Below, in pieces: positions 1 through 6,743 of a stretch of 7,002 nucleotides of DNA. The translations under genes and the position numbers were made by a program. Positions within the stretch are counted from its first letter, which is position 1, and the number at the start of each line of letters is the position of its first letter. A model generated the notes under the pieces. That model was not told the DNA's origin. It ran no database searches and saw only the letters and a list, made by a program, of their open reading frames with translations. The DNA comes from Bacillota bacterium (GTDB lineage Bacteria; Bacillota; Clostridia; Oscillospirales; Butyricicoccaceae): assembly GCA_030705725.1 (NCBI GenBank), contig JAUZPW010000074.1, positions 1 to 7,002 on the forward strand. The letters run 5' to 3'.

Positions 1-1574
1 CCCTTGTCTACCCTGTAAAATCTCTCGAATACCCGCGGAACATCCCTTTCCGGAATGCCGATCCCGGTATCCTTCACGCGCAGAACCCCGCCGTGTTTGG
101 TCTTCTCCGTTATAACCTCGACGCTTCCGCCGCTTACGTTGTATTTTATGGCGTTGTGTATAAGGTTCCCCAAAAGCCGGCGCATATCGTCCCTGACGGC
201 TTTTACAGTAAATCCCGTGCCCGAAACGCTTAGCTTGACGTTATTCTTTTGGGCCTGAGGCGTATATTCGGAAACCGCCTCCGCAGCGAGCTTCAAAAGC
301 TCGACGTCCTCTGCCTGCCGGTATTCCCTGTCTTCCTCGAGCTGAGAGAGCTTTATAATATCATCAATAAGAAGGGCCATCCTGTCCGATTCCTTAACGA
401 TACGCTTGAGATATCCGTTTATAACGTCGGGCTCCTTAACTAACCCCTCGGATAAAAGCTCCGCGAAGCCTCTTATCGCCGTGATCGGCGTTTTGAGCTC
501 ATGCGAGGCGTTCGTAATAAACTCTCTTCTGATCTGCTCGGTCTGCGCCAGCTGGGTAACGTCCGTCAAAATAATAATAGCGCCGTTTTTGATCCAGTCG
601 GCCGAAAGCGGGTTGACCGCAACGGAATAGACCCTTCCGAGGGCTTCGTTGTTGACCTCGAAAATCGAGGAACCCCGCGTTTTTAGGCAGTTGTCGAGCG
701 CGTTTAATATCTGCATGTCTCTCGTCAGGTATAAAAACGGTTTTCCCGCCAGCTCCTGCCCCGAATCGAAGAGCATTTGCGCGGTTTTGTTTATCTCGAC
801 TATGTCCTGTCTGTCGTCTACGACAATAAGTCCCTGCCTGATGCTGTCAAGCAGAAAGCGCAGCTTCTGCCTCTCGTCGCCCAGATTTTTGACGTTTTGC
901 TCGATGCTCTCGGTCATCTGGTTGACGCTTCCCGCAAGCTCCGAAAGCTCGCTGTAATCGGCGCTTTTTAGCCTAGCCGAATAGTCCCCGCCGCCTACCC
1001 GCCTCACCGCCTCGGTAAGCCTTTTTATCGGCCTTACGGCGGACTCCGAAAGCCGCCCGGCGAGGACTAAAGCGGCAATGACCGCGATAATAATTCCCGC
1101 CGCCATCGCCGGGATAAGCTTGATAAAGGATTCCCTCACGTAGCCGAGAGGGATCGCGGCGCGCAGCAAAAGCCCGCTCGGGGACAGATAAGCAATATAC
1201 ATCATTTTTATATTAAGCGTCTCGGAGCGCCTCACGCTCACGCCTTTGCCGAATTTAATCGCGTCCTTTATCTCGGCGCGGCCGCTGTGGTTTTCGAGCG
1301 TCGCCGCGTCGGCGTGGGAATCGCCCAGAACCGTGCCGTCTTTTTTTAGCACCGTTATCCTGTACCCGTTGTAAAGCTCTGACAGCTTTTTTGCGAAAGC
1401 GTCCATGTCGCCGAAAGACTGAACTGAAATATCGGCGGCCTCAAGCATTCTGAAGGTTTCGTCCTGCAAACTGTTCTCATAGTCTTTCTGCAGGATAAGC
1501 CCAAAAATAAGGCTGGATAATAAAAGCGCCGTTAAGGAGACCAGAATAATTCTGGCCGACACCGCTCTTTTCAT
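1..1574 (-). CDS. phoR: PhoR-type phosphate sensor histidine kinase, C-terminus cut off by window edge
   Basis: Membrane sensor kinase expected to phosphorylate the response regulator encoded just upstream. I translated it by hand: 524 codons are open from ATG at 1574 to the left edge with no stop. Order seen: TM1 about residues 8-28; extracytoplasmic PhoR/Cache-like sensor about 30-153 (YRITVLKKDG, NHSGR, then IPLGY before TM2); TM2 about 154-172; HAMP about 173-228; PAS about 238-340; HisKA with phosphoacceptor H358 in NASHELKTP; HATPase N-box around N474 (HNAIKYN); G1 box DTGIGIP at 502-508; F-box FERFYR at 516-521. The final GTGLGLA-type G2 box and about 50-60 residues lie outside the window. 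The start is supported by AGGGGG 9 nt upstream, and the gap to phoP is only 14 nt, implying co-transcription. The kinase class is certain. The PhoR assignment rests on domain order and operon context. Confidence 0.95.
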   Translation of the reverse strand, partial: MKRAVSARIILVSLTALLLSSLIFGLILQKDYENSLQDETFRMLEAADISVQSFGDMDAFAKKLSELYNGYRITVLKKDGTVLGDSHADAATLENHSGRAEIKDAIKFGKGVSVRRSETLNIKMMYIAYLSPSGLLLRAAIPLGYVRESFIKLIPAMAAGIIIAVIAALVLAGRLSESAVRPIKRLTEAVRRVGGGDYSARLKSADYSELSELAGSVNQMTESIEQNVKNLGDERQKLRFLLDSIRQGLIVVDDRQDIVEINKTAQMLFDSGQELAGKPFLYLTRDMQILNALDNCLKTRGSSIFEVNNEALGRVYSVAVNPLSADWIKNGAIIILTDVTQLAQTEQIRREFITNASHELKTPITAIRGFAELLSEGLVKEPDVINGYLKRIVKESDRMALLIDDIIKLSQLEEDREYRQAEDVELLKLAAEAVSEYTPQAQKNNVKLSVSGTGFTVKAVRDDMRRLLGNLIHNAIKYNVSGGSVEVITEKTKHGGVLRVKDTGIGIPERDVPRVFERFYRVDK

Positions 1575-1588
1575 TCCAAAGCCCCCTT

Positions 1589-2275
1589 CTATGAAACGAT
1601 ATAGCCTATTCCCCTGACCGTTTTGATATACTGCGGGGTTTCGGCGCTGTCCCCGATTTTATGCCGAAGCGTTTTTATATGCATGTCGAGCGTCCGGCTT
1701 TCGCCCTCAAAATCAAATCCCCAGACGGCGTTTAGGAGTTCCTCCCTGGTCATCGTTTTTCCCCGGTTCTCCAGAAGAATGCGCAGAAGCTCAAACTCCT
1801 TGAGCGTCAGCGGAACCTCACGCCCCGAAACCATAACCTGATGCCGGTCAAGGTCAACCTTAAGGTCGAGATATTCAAAGTTCTTTTGCTTTGGAGCCGG
1901 TTCGTCCGCCCTGCGCAAAACCGCGCGGATCCGCGCGGTCAGCTCCAGCACTCCGAAGGGCTTTGAAATATAGTCGTCCGCGCCGCAGTCGAGCCCGAGC
2001 ACCTTGTCTGTCTCAAGCGTTTTTGCGGTCAGCATAATGACGGGTACCCTCTTCAGGCCGGGATCGTTTTTTATAAGCCTTAACGCGTCTATGCCGCTCA
2101 TCCTCGGAAGCATGATGTCGAGCAGGAATAAATCGGGCGGCGTCTCAGCGCATTTTGCGAACATATCCTCCGCCGTCATAAAAACCTCGGCGTCAAAGGA
2201 AAAAGAGCGCAGCGTGCACCCGATAAGCTCTCTTAAATTGTCGTCGTCCTCGACGGCGTAAATAAGCTTTCCCAT
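1589..2275 (-). CDS. phoP: OmpR/PhoB-family response regulator (PhoP type)
   Basis: Transcription factor of the phosphate two-component system, 228 residues, the usual family length. Receiver domain about 3-118: acidic cluster E9-D12, phosphoacceptor D53 (LLDIMLPRMSG), switch residue T83 (VIMLTAK) and conserved K105 (SKPFG). A short linker with PAPKQK at about 126-131 follows. The winged-helix output domain spans about 132-228, with LTLKEFELL, the recognition-helix region RTLDMHIKTLRHKIG, and the closing wing hairpin YIKTVRGIGYIVS. All receiver catalytic residues are intact. The ATG follows the phoU stop after 8 nt, and its Shine-Dalgarno run of five Gs uses the last base of the phoU TAG, so translation is probably coupled. 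Position between phoU and phoR makes a phosphate-responsive PhoP/PhoB the best call; sequence alone would only give OmpR family. It is the likely ligand for the 11-bp repeats upstream of pstS. Confidence 0.95.
   Translation of the reverse strand: MGKLIYAVEDDDNLRELIGCTLRSFSFDAEVFMTAEDMFAKCAETPPDLFLLDIMLPRMSGIDALRLIKNDPGLKRVPVIMLTAKTLETDKVLGLDCGADDYISKPFGVLELTARIRAVLRRADEPAPKQKNFEYLDLKVDLDRHQVMVSGREVPLTLKEFELLRILLENRGKTMTREELLNAVWGFDFEGESRTLDMHIKTLRHKIGDSAETPQYIKTVRGIGYIVS
1920..1939. repeat. 20-bp perfect palindrome inside the phoP coding sequence
   Basis: ACCGCGCGGATCCGCGCGGT is its own reverse complement over all 20 bases. It encodes TARIRAV (residues 113-119) at the end of the receiver domain, where ARIRA-like sequence is conserved in OmpR-family regulators. 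GC-rich codons for that motif may explain it by chance. As RNA it could form a very stable short hairpin. Confidence 0.9.
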
Positions 2276-2283
2276 ATTTCCCC

Positions 2284-2943
2284 CTAAAGGATTTTTGTCT
2301 GTTTGTGAACTCCCGTAATGTAAAATTCAACCCACTCGCTGATATTAACGGCGTGGTCGCCGATTCTCTCGAGGTATTTTGCGATCATCATCGCGTTTAT
2401 AACCGCGTCGGGCTGGTTCCTTCCGTTTTTAATGTTCTCGATAAGCTCCATCTTCACGACGTCGAAAAGCCCGTCGACCTCGTCGTCGCGCTTCATAGTT
2501 TCCCGCGCGAGCTCGAGATCGGTGTCGATATAGGACTTGATGCTGGCGGAAACCATCTCCGCCGCGATTTTCGCCATCAGCGTGATATGCGAAGCGAATT
2601 TAACGATACCGGCGGATTCGGGCCTCGCGGCAATATCCGCGATGTCGGCGGCCTGGTCTCCGATCCTCTCCATATCCGTAATCATCTTTATGGCGGTGGA
2701 AATCGCGCGAAGGTCGCGCGCAACCGGCTGCTGCCTCAGAAGGAGCCTCAGGCATCTCGCCTCGATTGCTTTTTCAAGCGCGTCGACATTTTTGTCCCCC
2801 TCCTCGATCTCGGGGGCAAGGTCTCGGTATTCGGTCTCTAGTACCCTAACCGACTTCTCGATCGCTTCCTCGATCAGGGCCCCCATTTTGATGAGGTCAA
2901 GGTTCATCAGCTTCAGTTCTTCGTCGAAATAAGTCCTGCCCAT
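2284..2943 (-). CDS. phoU: Phosphate signalling/transport regulator PhoU
   Basis: Cytoplasmic helical protein that in known systems connects the Pst transporter to the PhoR kinase and keeps signalling off when phosphate is ample. It has 219 residues, the normal bacterial length, with two tandem three-helix PhoU repeats, about 16-105 and 120-207. Each ends in the diagnostic ERIGD motif (92-96 ERIGDQAADI and 192-196 ERIGDHAVNI). LLLRQQPVARDLR at 67-79 is also typical of the first repeat. Acidic residues around E47-D54 and D153-D157 fit the metal-binding E/DxxxD positions of the family. The start ATG is preceded by AGGGTGG at 6-nt spacing. It lies 31 nt after pstB, and its stop codon overlaps the Shine-Dalgarno sequence of phoP. 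Nothing in it looks broken. Confidence 0.97.
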   Translation of the reverse strand: MGRTYFDEELKLMNLDLIKMGALIEEAIEKSVRVLETEYRDLAPEIEEGDKNVDALEKAIEARCLRLLLRQQPVARDLRAISTAIKMITDMERIGDQAADIADIAARPESAGIVKFASHITLMAKIAAEMVSASIKSYIDTDLELARETMKRDDEVDGLFDVVKMELIENIKNGRNQPDAVINAMMIAKYLERIGDHAVNISEWVEFYITGVHKQTKIL

Positions 2944-2962
2944 ATTATACCACCCTAAACAG

Positions 2963-2977
2963 TAATATTTAATATTA
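2963..2977. repeat. AT-only inverted repeat in the pstB-phoU gap
   Basis: TAATATT and AATATTA form perfect 7-bp arms around a single T, overlapping the pstB stop codon. With no GC pairs it cannot be a stable RNA terminator. It could be a protein site or simple AT-rich spacer. It occupies the longest gap within the operon, 31 nt. Confidence 0.4.
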
Positions 2978-3736
2978 TCCGAAGCGCCCCGTTATATAGT
3001 TTTCCGTCCGTTTGTCCCGCGGGTTTGAAAAGATGTTTTCGGTATCGTCAAACTCAACAACCTCCCCCAGCAGGAAAAATGCCGTGTAATTAGAAATCCT
3101 CGCCGCCTGCTGCATATTGTGCGTGACAATGGCGACAGTGTATTTTTCCTTGAGCGTTTCCATAAGCTCCTCGATTTTCATTGTCGAGCCCGGATCAAGC
3201 GCCGACGTCGGCTCGTCCATAAGTAAAACCTCCGGCTCGACGGCGAGCGCCCTCGCGATGCAGAGCCGCTGCTGCTGCCCGCCCGAAAGCCCGAGCGCGG
3301 GCTTCCTTAAACGGTCCTTCACTTCGTCCCAAAGCGAAGCGCCTCTGAGGCTCTTTTCAACAATCTCGTCGAGAACGGCGCGGCTTCTTGTCCCGTGAAT
3401 TTTCGGCCCGTAGGTAACGTTGTCGTAAATGCTTATCGGAAACGGGTTCGGCTTCTGGAAAACCATCCCGACCTTTTTCCTGAGCAGGCTTATGTCCTCG
3501 ATTTTATAAATATCCTCGCCGTCGAGCCTCACCTCGCCCTCGACCCTCGTGTTCGGGATAAGCTCGTTCATGCGGTTTAATATCCGCAGATAGGTAGATT
3601 TCCCGCAGCCCGACGGGCCTATAAACGCGGTTATTCTGTTTTCAGCAATACTGAGGTTAATGTTTTTGAGCACATGGTTTACGTTGTCGTAATAAAAATT
3701 GAGGTTTTTTGTTTCAATTTTTATTTTTTCATTCAT
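2975..3736 (-). CDS. pstB: Phosphate ABC transporter ATP-binding protein PstB
   Basis: Cytoplasmic ATPase that powers phosphate import through PstC/PstA. It has 253 residues, standard for PstB, with all ABC motifs intact: Walker A GPSGCGKST (40-48), Q-loop Q94 in the PstB-typical string VFQKPNPFP, signature LSGGQQQR (150-157), Walker B LLMDEP (171-176), D-loop SALD (178-181), and switch histidine H206 in VTHNMQQAARIS. The C-terminal segment GEVVEFDDTENIFSNP followed by YITGRFG is characteristic of PstB rather than of other importers. The start overlaps the pstA stop as ATGA (4 nt), which favours translational coupling. AAGGAGA upstream, inside the end of pstA, serves as ribosome binding site. 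Confidence 0.98.
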   Translation of the reverse strand: MNEKIKIETKNLNFYYDNVNHVLKNINLSIAENRITAFIGPSGCGKSTYLRILNRMNELIPNTRVEGEVRLDGEDIYKIEDISLLRKKVGMVFQKPNPFPISIYDNVTYGPKIHGTRSRAVLDEIVEKSLRGASLWDEVKDRLRKPALGLSGGQQQRLCIARALAVEPEVLLMDEPTSALDPGSTMKIEELMETLKEKYTVAIVTHNMQQAARISNYTAFFLLGEVVEFDDTENIFSNPRDKRTENYITGRFG

Positions 3737-4890
3737 GCCCGGTCTCTCCTTTTTTCGTTGAGCCGGTTTAATATAAACCTGGAGCTCAGATTAAGCGTCA
3801 GAACAATGGCGATCAGAATGACCCCGATCCCGCACGCCATATTAACGTTCCCGTATTCCTTCACCTCGACGTATGCGCGCACCGTCATCGTCGCCGCCGA
3901 ATCAAGAACGCTTTTCGGCGTATTTGCGAACGTTCCGGCCGTAAACAGAAGCGCCGCCGACTCTCCCACGATCCTGCCGGTCGATAAAATCACGGCGACA
4001 AGTATGCCCGGCAGCGCTCCCGGCAAAACGATGCGGCAAAGGGTTTGAAGCTTTGACGCCCCCAGCCCGTAGGAGCCTTCCTTGTACGACTGCGGAATGG
4101 TTTTCAGGGTTTCCTCCGTCGTCCTGATAACCGTCGGCAAAAGCAGGATGGAAAGCGTCAGGCTGCCCGCCAGAATCGACTGCCCGATATTCAGATATTT
4201 TACGAAAAAGAGCATCCCGAAAAGCCCGAAAAGTATCGACGGTATTCCCGAAAGACATTCCGTGGCGAAACGGATAATTTCTATAACTCTTCCGCCCCTC
4301 GCGTACTCCACAAGGTATATCGCGGCGCACACTCCCACCGGCATAACGATCCCGAGCGAGAGCAGAATGGTCAAAAGCGTCGCAATAATCATCGGATAAA
4401 TCCCGCCGCCCGGAATAACCGCTTTTATCCTAAGCTTATCTCCCGCGTTCTTGAATAAATCGGCGGCGGCCGGAATAGAAAGCCCCTCGGTCCCGGTTTT
4501 CCCTATTTTTGTAATGACCGATCCCGTTTTAAGCGGCCTTTTGTTGTGCGCGGCGTCCGTTGCCTCAAGAGCCGGCGACCCGCTTTTAATCCCCGTCACG
4601 GTAAAGGCCGTTTTGCCCTCTTTGTCTTTGGTTTGCTTCAGCGTGATCCCGAATTCCCTGATAAATATATCGCCGTCCGCCGTTTTTTCGGCTATGAAAG
4701 CGCGCGGCGCTTTTTTTATGTCCAGATAGCTTGTTTTCGGGTTGTATTCGCCGGTCAAAAAATCGGGCGACAGTACGGGTAGCCCCGTCTTTAGTATAAA
4801 CCCGATTATAACAAGCAGCGTCGCCGCCGAGATGAAAGCCGCCACCACGGTTACGGCGGAAATAAGTTTATCCCTTGTCTTTCTGCTCAT
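3733..4890 (-). CDS. pstA: Phosphate ABC transporter permease PstA with an inserted extracytoplasmic PDZ-like domain
   Basis: One of the two membrane subunits of the phosphate importer. TM1 is about residues 9-32, and the other five predicted segments fall between about 163 and 374. The permease coupling loop EGSYGLGASKLQTLCRIVLP (271-290) corresponds to the EAA motif, and CLSGIPSILFGLFG (212-225) is the PstA/PstC family hallmark. At 385 residues it is about 100 longer than a usual PstA (about 280-300). The extra sequence, about 48-160, replaces the short loop between TM1 and TM2. It has PDZ-like order: FGITL (80-84), a strand ending in GIKSGSPA (100-107), LKTGSVITKIG (120-130), a helix at about 139-148, and the strand DKLRIKAVIPGG. 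A positively charged N-terminus puts this loop outside the cell. The ATG directly follows the pstC stop (TAAATG), with GGGGA in pstC as ribosome binding site. The permease call is firm. The PDZ assignment is from pattern reading. Confidence 0.96.
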   Translation of the reverse strand: MSRKTRDKLISAVTVVAAFISAATLLVIIGFILKTGLPVLSPDFLTGEYNPKTSYLDIKKAPRAFIAEKTADGDIFIREFGITLKQTKDKEGKTAFTVTGIKSGSPALEATDAAHNKRPLKTGSVITKIGKTGTEGLSIPAAADLFKNAGDKLRIKAVIPGGGIYPMIIATLLTILLSLGIVMPVGVCAAIYLVEYARGGRVIEIIRFATECLSGIPSILFGLFGMLFFVKYLNIGQSILAGSLTLSILLLPTVIRTTEETLKTIPQSYKEGSYGLGASKLQTLCRIVLPGALPGILVAVILSTGRIVGESAALLFTAGTFANTPKSVLDSAATMTVRAYVEVKEYGNVNMACGIGVILIAIVLTLNLSSRFILNRLNEKRRDRA

Positions 4891-5781
4891 TTAAGTTTCC
4901 CCGATCCTCTTTTTAAGCCGGTTCAGCAAAATGTTGACGGCCATTATAAAGATAAACAGAATAACTCCCGTTGAGAACAGCATTTCCTCGTGCATTCCGG
5001 AAGCGTACCCCTGCTCGAGCACGATGTTGTTCGTAATCAGGCGCACCTTGTCGAAAATCCCGCCCGGCATTCCGCCCTCCGGGTTCCCGGCCACCAGAAT
5101 AACCGCCATGGTTTCGCCGATCGCGCGGCCCGTGCCCAAAACCACCCCCGCGAGTATCCCGCTTTTGGCGGCGGGTATCACGGTTTTGAAAATGACCTCC
5201 GTTTTTGTCGCTCCAAGTCCGTAGGCAGCTTCCCTGTACGCGGCGGGCACCGCCCTGATGGCCGCTTCGCTGATGCTCACGACAGTGGGAAGTATCATGA
5301 TGGAAAGGATGATAATAACGGCCAGAAGCGAATCGCCTACATGGTATGGTGAAAACGAACGTATAATTTTCGCAACTACGGCGTACCCGAAAACGCCGTA
5401 TAAGACCGACGGGATGCCCGAAAGCAGCTCGATCATCGGTCTTATAATGCCCGCCAGCTTCTCGTTTGCTATTTCGGCGATAAACACCGCCGTTAAAAGA
5501 CCCGTCGGCACTCCCAGCGCTATGGCGCCCGCCGTCGCGAGGGCGGACGCCGCTGCCATATACCCTATTCCGAAAATATTCTGCGACGGCTTCCAGACGT
5601 CGCCGGTCAGGAAATTGAAAAGCGAGTAATTTCCATTGGCATTTCCCGGCAAAAAGGGCTTAACGCCCTTCTCCACTATAAAGATAGTTATCGCGAGCAG
5701 CATAAGCACCGAGCATAAAGCGCACAGCAAAAATACCGCCTTAAAAAACCTGTCTGAAAACTTGCTCAGTTTATATTTCAT
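4891..5781 (-). CDS. pstC: Phosphate ABC transporter permease PstC
   Basis: Membrane subunit pairing with PstA to form the phosphate channel. It has 296 residues, a normal length. TM1 is about 14-36. A short outside loop (FLPGNANGNYSLFNFLTGDVW is its core, about 43-63) resembles the family FLTG motif. Further helices lie at about 72-104, 117-139, 150-172, 203-231 and 267-287. Hallmarks: ELLSGIPSVLYGVFG (118-132), the ABC-importer coupling loop EAAYGLGATKTEVIFKTVIP (184-203), and GTGRAIGETMAVILVAGN (216-233), the last being characteristic of PstC. The 20-nt gap after pstS has no good Shine-Dalgarno match, only a GGCGG, so initiation may be weak or dependent on pstS translation. The stop is directly followed by the pstA ATG. 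Confidence 0.97.
   Translation of the reverse strand: MKYKLSKFSDRFFKAVFLLCALCSVLMLLAITIFIVEKGVKPFLPGNANGNYSLFNFLTGDVWKPSQNIFGIGYMAAASALATAGAIALGVPTGLLTAVFIAEIANEKLAGIIRPMIELLSGIPSVLYGVFGYAVVAKIIRSFSPYHVGDSLLAVIIILSIMILPTVVSISEAAIRAVPAAYREAAYGLGATKTEVIFKTVIPAAKSGILAGVVLGTGRAIGETMAVILVAGNPEGGMPGGIFDKVRLITNNIVLEQGYASGMHEEMLFSTGVILFIFIMAVNILLNRLKKRIGET
5654..5670 (-). other. Terminator-like hairpin early in pstC
   Basis: On the transcribed strand AAGGGC (5670-5665), loop GTTAA, GCCCTT (5659-5654), then TTT, giving five consecutive Ts including the stem end. It lies at about pstC codons 38-43, inside translated sequence. The stem is only 6 bp before wobble pairs, so it is at best a partial attenuator and may be chance. 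Confidence 0.25.
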
Positions 5782-5801
5782 AACGTTTGCCGCCGTTTCG
5801 G

Positions 5802-6686
5802 TTATTTTACGCTTATAGCGCCCTTTTCCTTTACTATCTGCTGGCCGTCGTCGGACATCAGGAAATCGGCGAAGGCTTTTTCGGCGCCGTTTAGGTTAGC
5901 TTCCTTATATACCATGATAAACGGCCTGGAGATTTTATATTTACCGTTCAACACGTTATCGGTTGTTGGGTCCGCTCCCTCGACCTTGAGCCCGCGGATT
6001 AAGGTCTTGTTTTCGTCGAGTGTAACGAATGAAACGTAACCTATAGCGTTTTTCTCTCCGCCGATGTAGGTCGCTACATTGCCGTTTCCGTCCTTGATCG
6101 CCGCGCCGTTTAAAAGTCCGCCCTTAAAGCCAACGAGCTCCTCAAAAGCATCCCTTGTGCCGGAACCGGCTTCCCTCGAAACGACCACAATTTTAGCGTC
6201 CTCTCCGCCGACATCTTTCCAGTTTGTGATCTTTCCGGTGAAAATATCCTTAATCTGGGCTATGGTAAGGTCTGACACCTTATTTTGCGGATTAACCGCC
6301 ACGGCGATGCCGTCTAGCGCGAATTTCTTCTGGGTAAGCCCTGAGGAAGCTTCCTCACTCTTAAGCTCGCGGGATGAAAATCCCAGATGGTATGTGCCGT
6401 CGATCGCGTTTGTCACGCCGACAGACGATCCCGTCGCGTCGTATTTGCCGGTTACGTCCGGATTTTGCGCCGTAAATTCATCAATCGCGGCGACAATCAC
6501 GTTTTCAACCGAGGTCGATCCCCCGAGGTTGATGCTGCCCGAAAGCGCCGCCGCCCCGCCGGTGCTTCCCGTCTCCGACTGTGTGTTTGTATCCTGCTGA
6601 GAGGTTCCGTCTTTACTGTTCGAGCACCCTGAGAAAAGCGATACGGCAATCAAAGCCGCCGATAAAATGCCTAGAAACCTTTTCAT
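5802..6686 (-). CDS. pstS: Phosphate-binding lipoprotein PstS
   Basis: Extracytoplasmic phosphate receptor that delivers phosphate to PstC/PstA; 294 residues. It has a lipoprotein signal: MKR, a hydrophobic stretch 4-17, and a lipobox ending LFSGC with C21 as the expected lipidated residue. A polar S/T/G/Q-rich tether covers about 22-50. The mature PBP2 fold starts at SGSINLGGSTSVENVI (49-64). Ligand-site motifs: GSTS (56-59), TGSSVGV (85-91), LGFSSREL (101-108), LDGIAV (124-129), SREAGSGTRDAF (170-181) with S175, G176, T177 and R178, and EKNAIGYVS (211-219). The Shine-Dalgarno AAAGGAG at 6695-6701 sits 8 nt before the ATG. An out-of-frame ATG lies between them and is not used in this reading. 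As first gene after the promoter it should be the most strongly expressed. Confidence 0.98.
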   Translation of the reverse strand: MKRFLGILSAALIAVSLFSGCSNSKDGTSQQDTNTQSETGSTGGAAALSGSINLGGSTSVENVIVAAIDEFTAQNPDVTGKYDATGSSVGVTNAIDGTYHLGFSSRELKSEEASSGLTQKKFALDGIAVAVNPQNKVSDLTIAQIKDIFTGKITNWKDVGGEDAKIVVVSREAGSGTRDAFEELVGFKGGLLNGAAIKDGNGNVATYIGGEKNAIGYVSFVTLDENKTLIRGLKVEGADPTTDNVLNGKYKISRPFIMVYKEANLNGAEKAFADFLMSDDGQQIVKEKGAISVK

Positions 6687-6715
6687 TCTTCATACTCCTT
6701 TCGTTTTACATCTGA

Positions 6716-6743
6716 ATTTTACCTGATCTTTGCAGACGGCAAA
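6716..6743 (-). promoter_or_regulatory. Candidate pstS promoter (weak -35, -10 TAAAAT)
   Basis: On the minus strand TAAAAT (6721-6716) matches TATAAT at 5 of 6 positions. Sixteen nt upstream is TTTGCC (6743-6738), a poor -35; TTGCCG with 15-nt spacing is the alternative. A good -10 with a poor -35 overlapped by phased repeats is the usual form of a PhoP/PhoB-activated promoter. The predicted transcript would start about 20-25 nt before the pstS ATG. Confidence 0.55.

Noticed and set aside
55..971. Several short plus-strand frames opposite phoR
   Set aside because: The minus strand is continuously open from 1574 to 1 with complete kinase motifs, so the plus-strand frames are shadows.
2305..2841. 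Long plus-strand open frame (178 codons) opposite phoU
   Set aside because: It is antisense to a clear phoU, has no ribosome binding site, and the translation resembles no protein family; it is a codon-bias mirror.
2944..2949. TATAAT immediately before the phoU ATG as an internal promoter
   Set aside because: A -10 there would start transcription inside the coding sequence, and only a poor -35 (TTAAAT) lies 17 nt upstream; the AGGGTGG between fits a ribosome binding site in a read-through transcript.
3902..4330. Minus-strand 142-codon frame within pstA in another frame
   Set aside because: The pstA frame carries all family motifs; this frame is Arg/Gly-rich with no recognisable domain.
6079..6600. 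Plus-strand open frame (173 codons) opposite pstS
   Set aside because: Low-complexity S/P/A-rich translation antisense to an intact pstS with no start signal.
6704..6722. Two TTTTAC copies on the plus strand as further Pho repeats
   Set aside because: They are 13 bp apart and in the opposite orientation to the phased set; one is simply the complement of the pstS -10.
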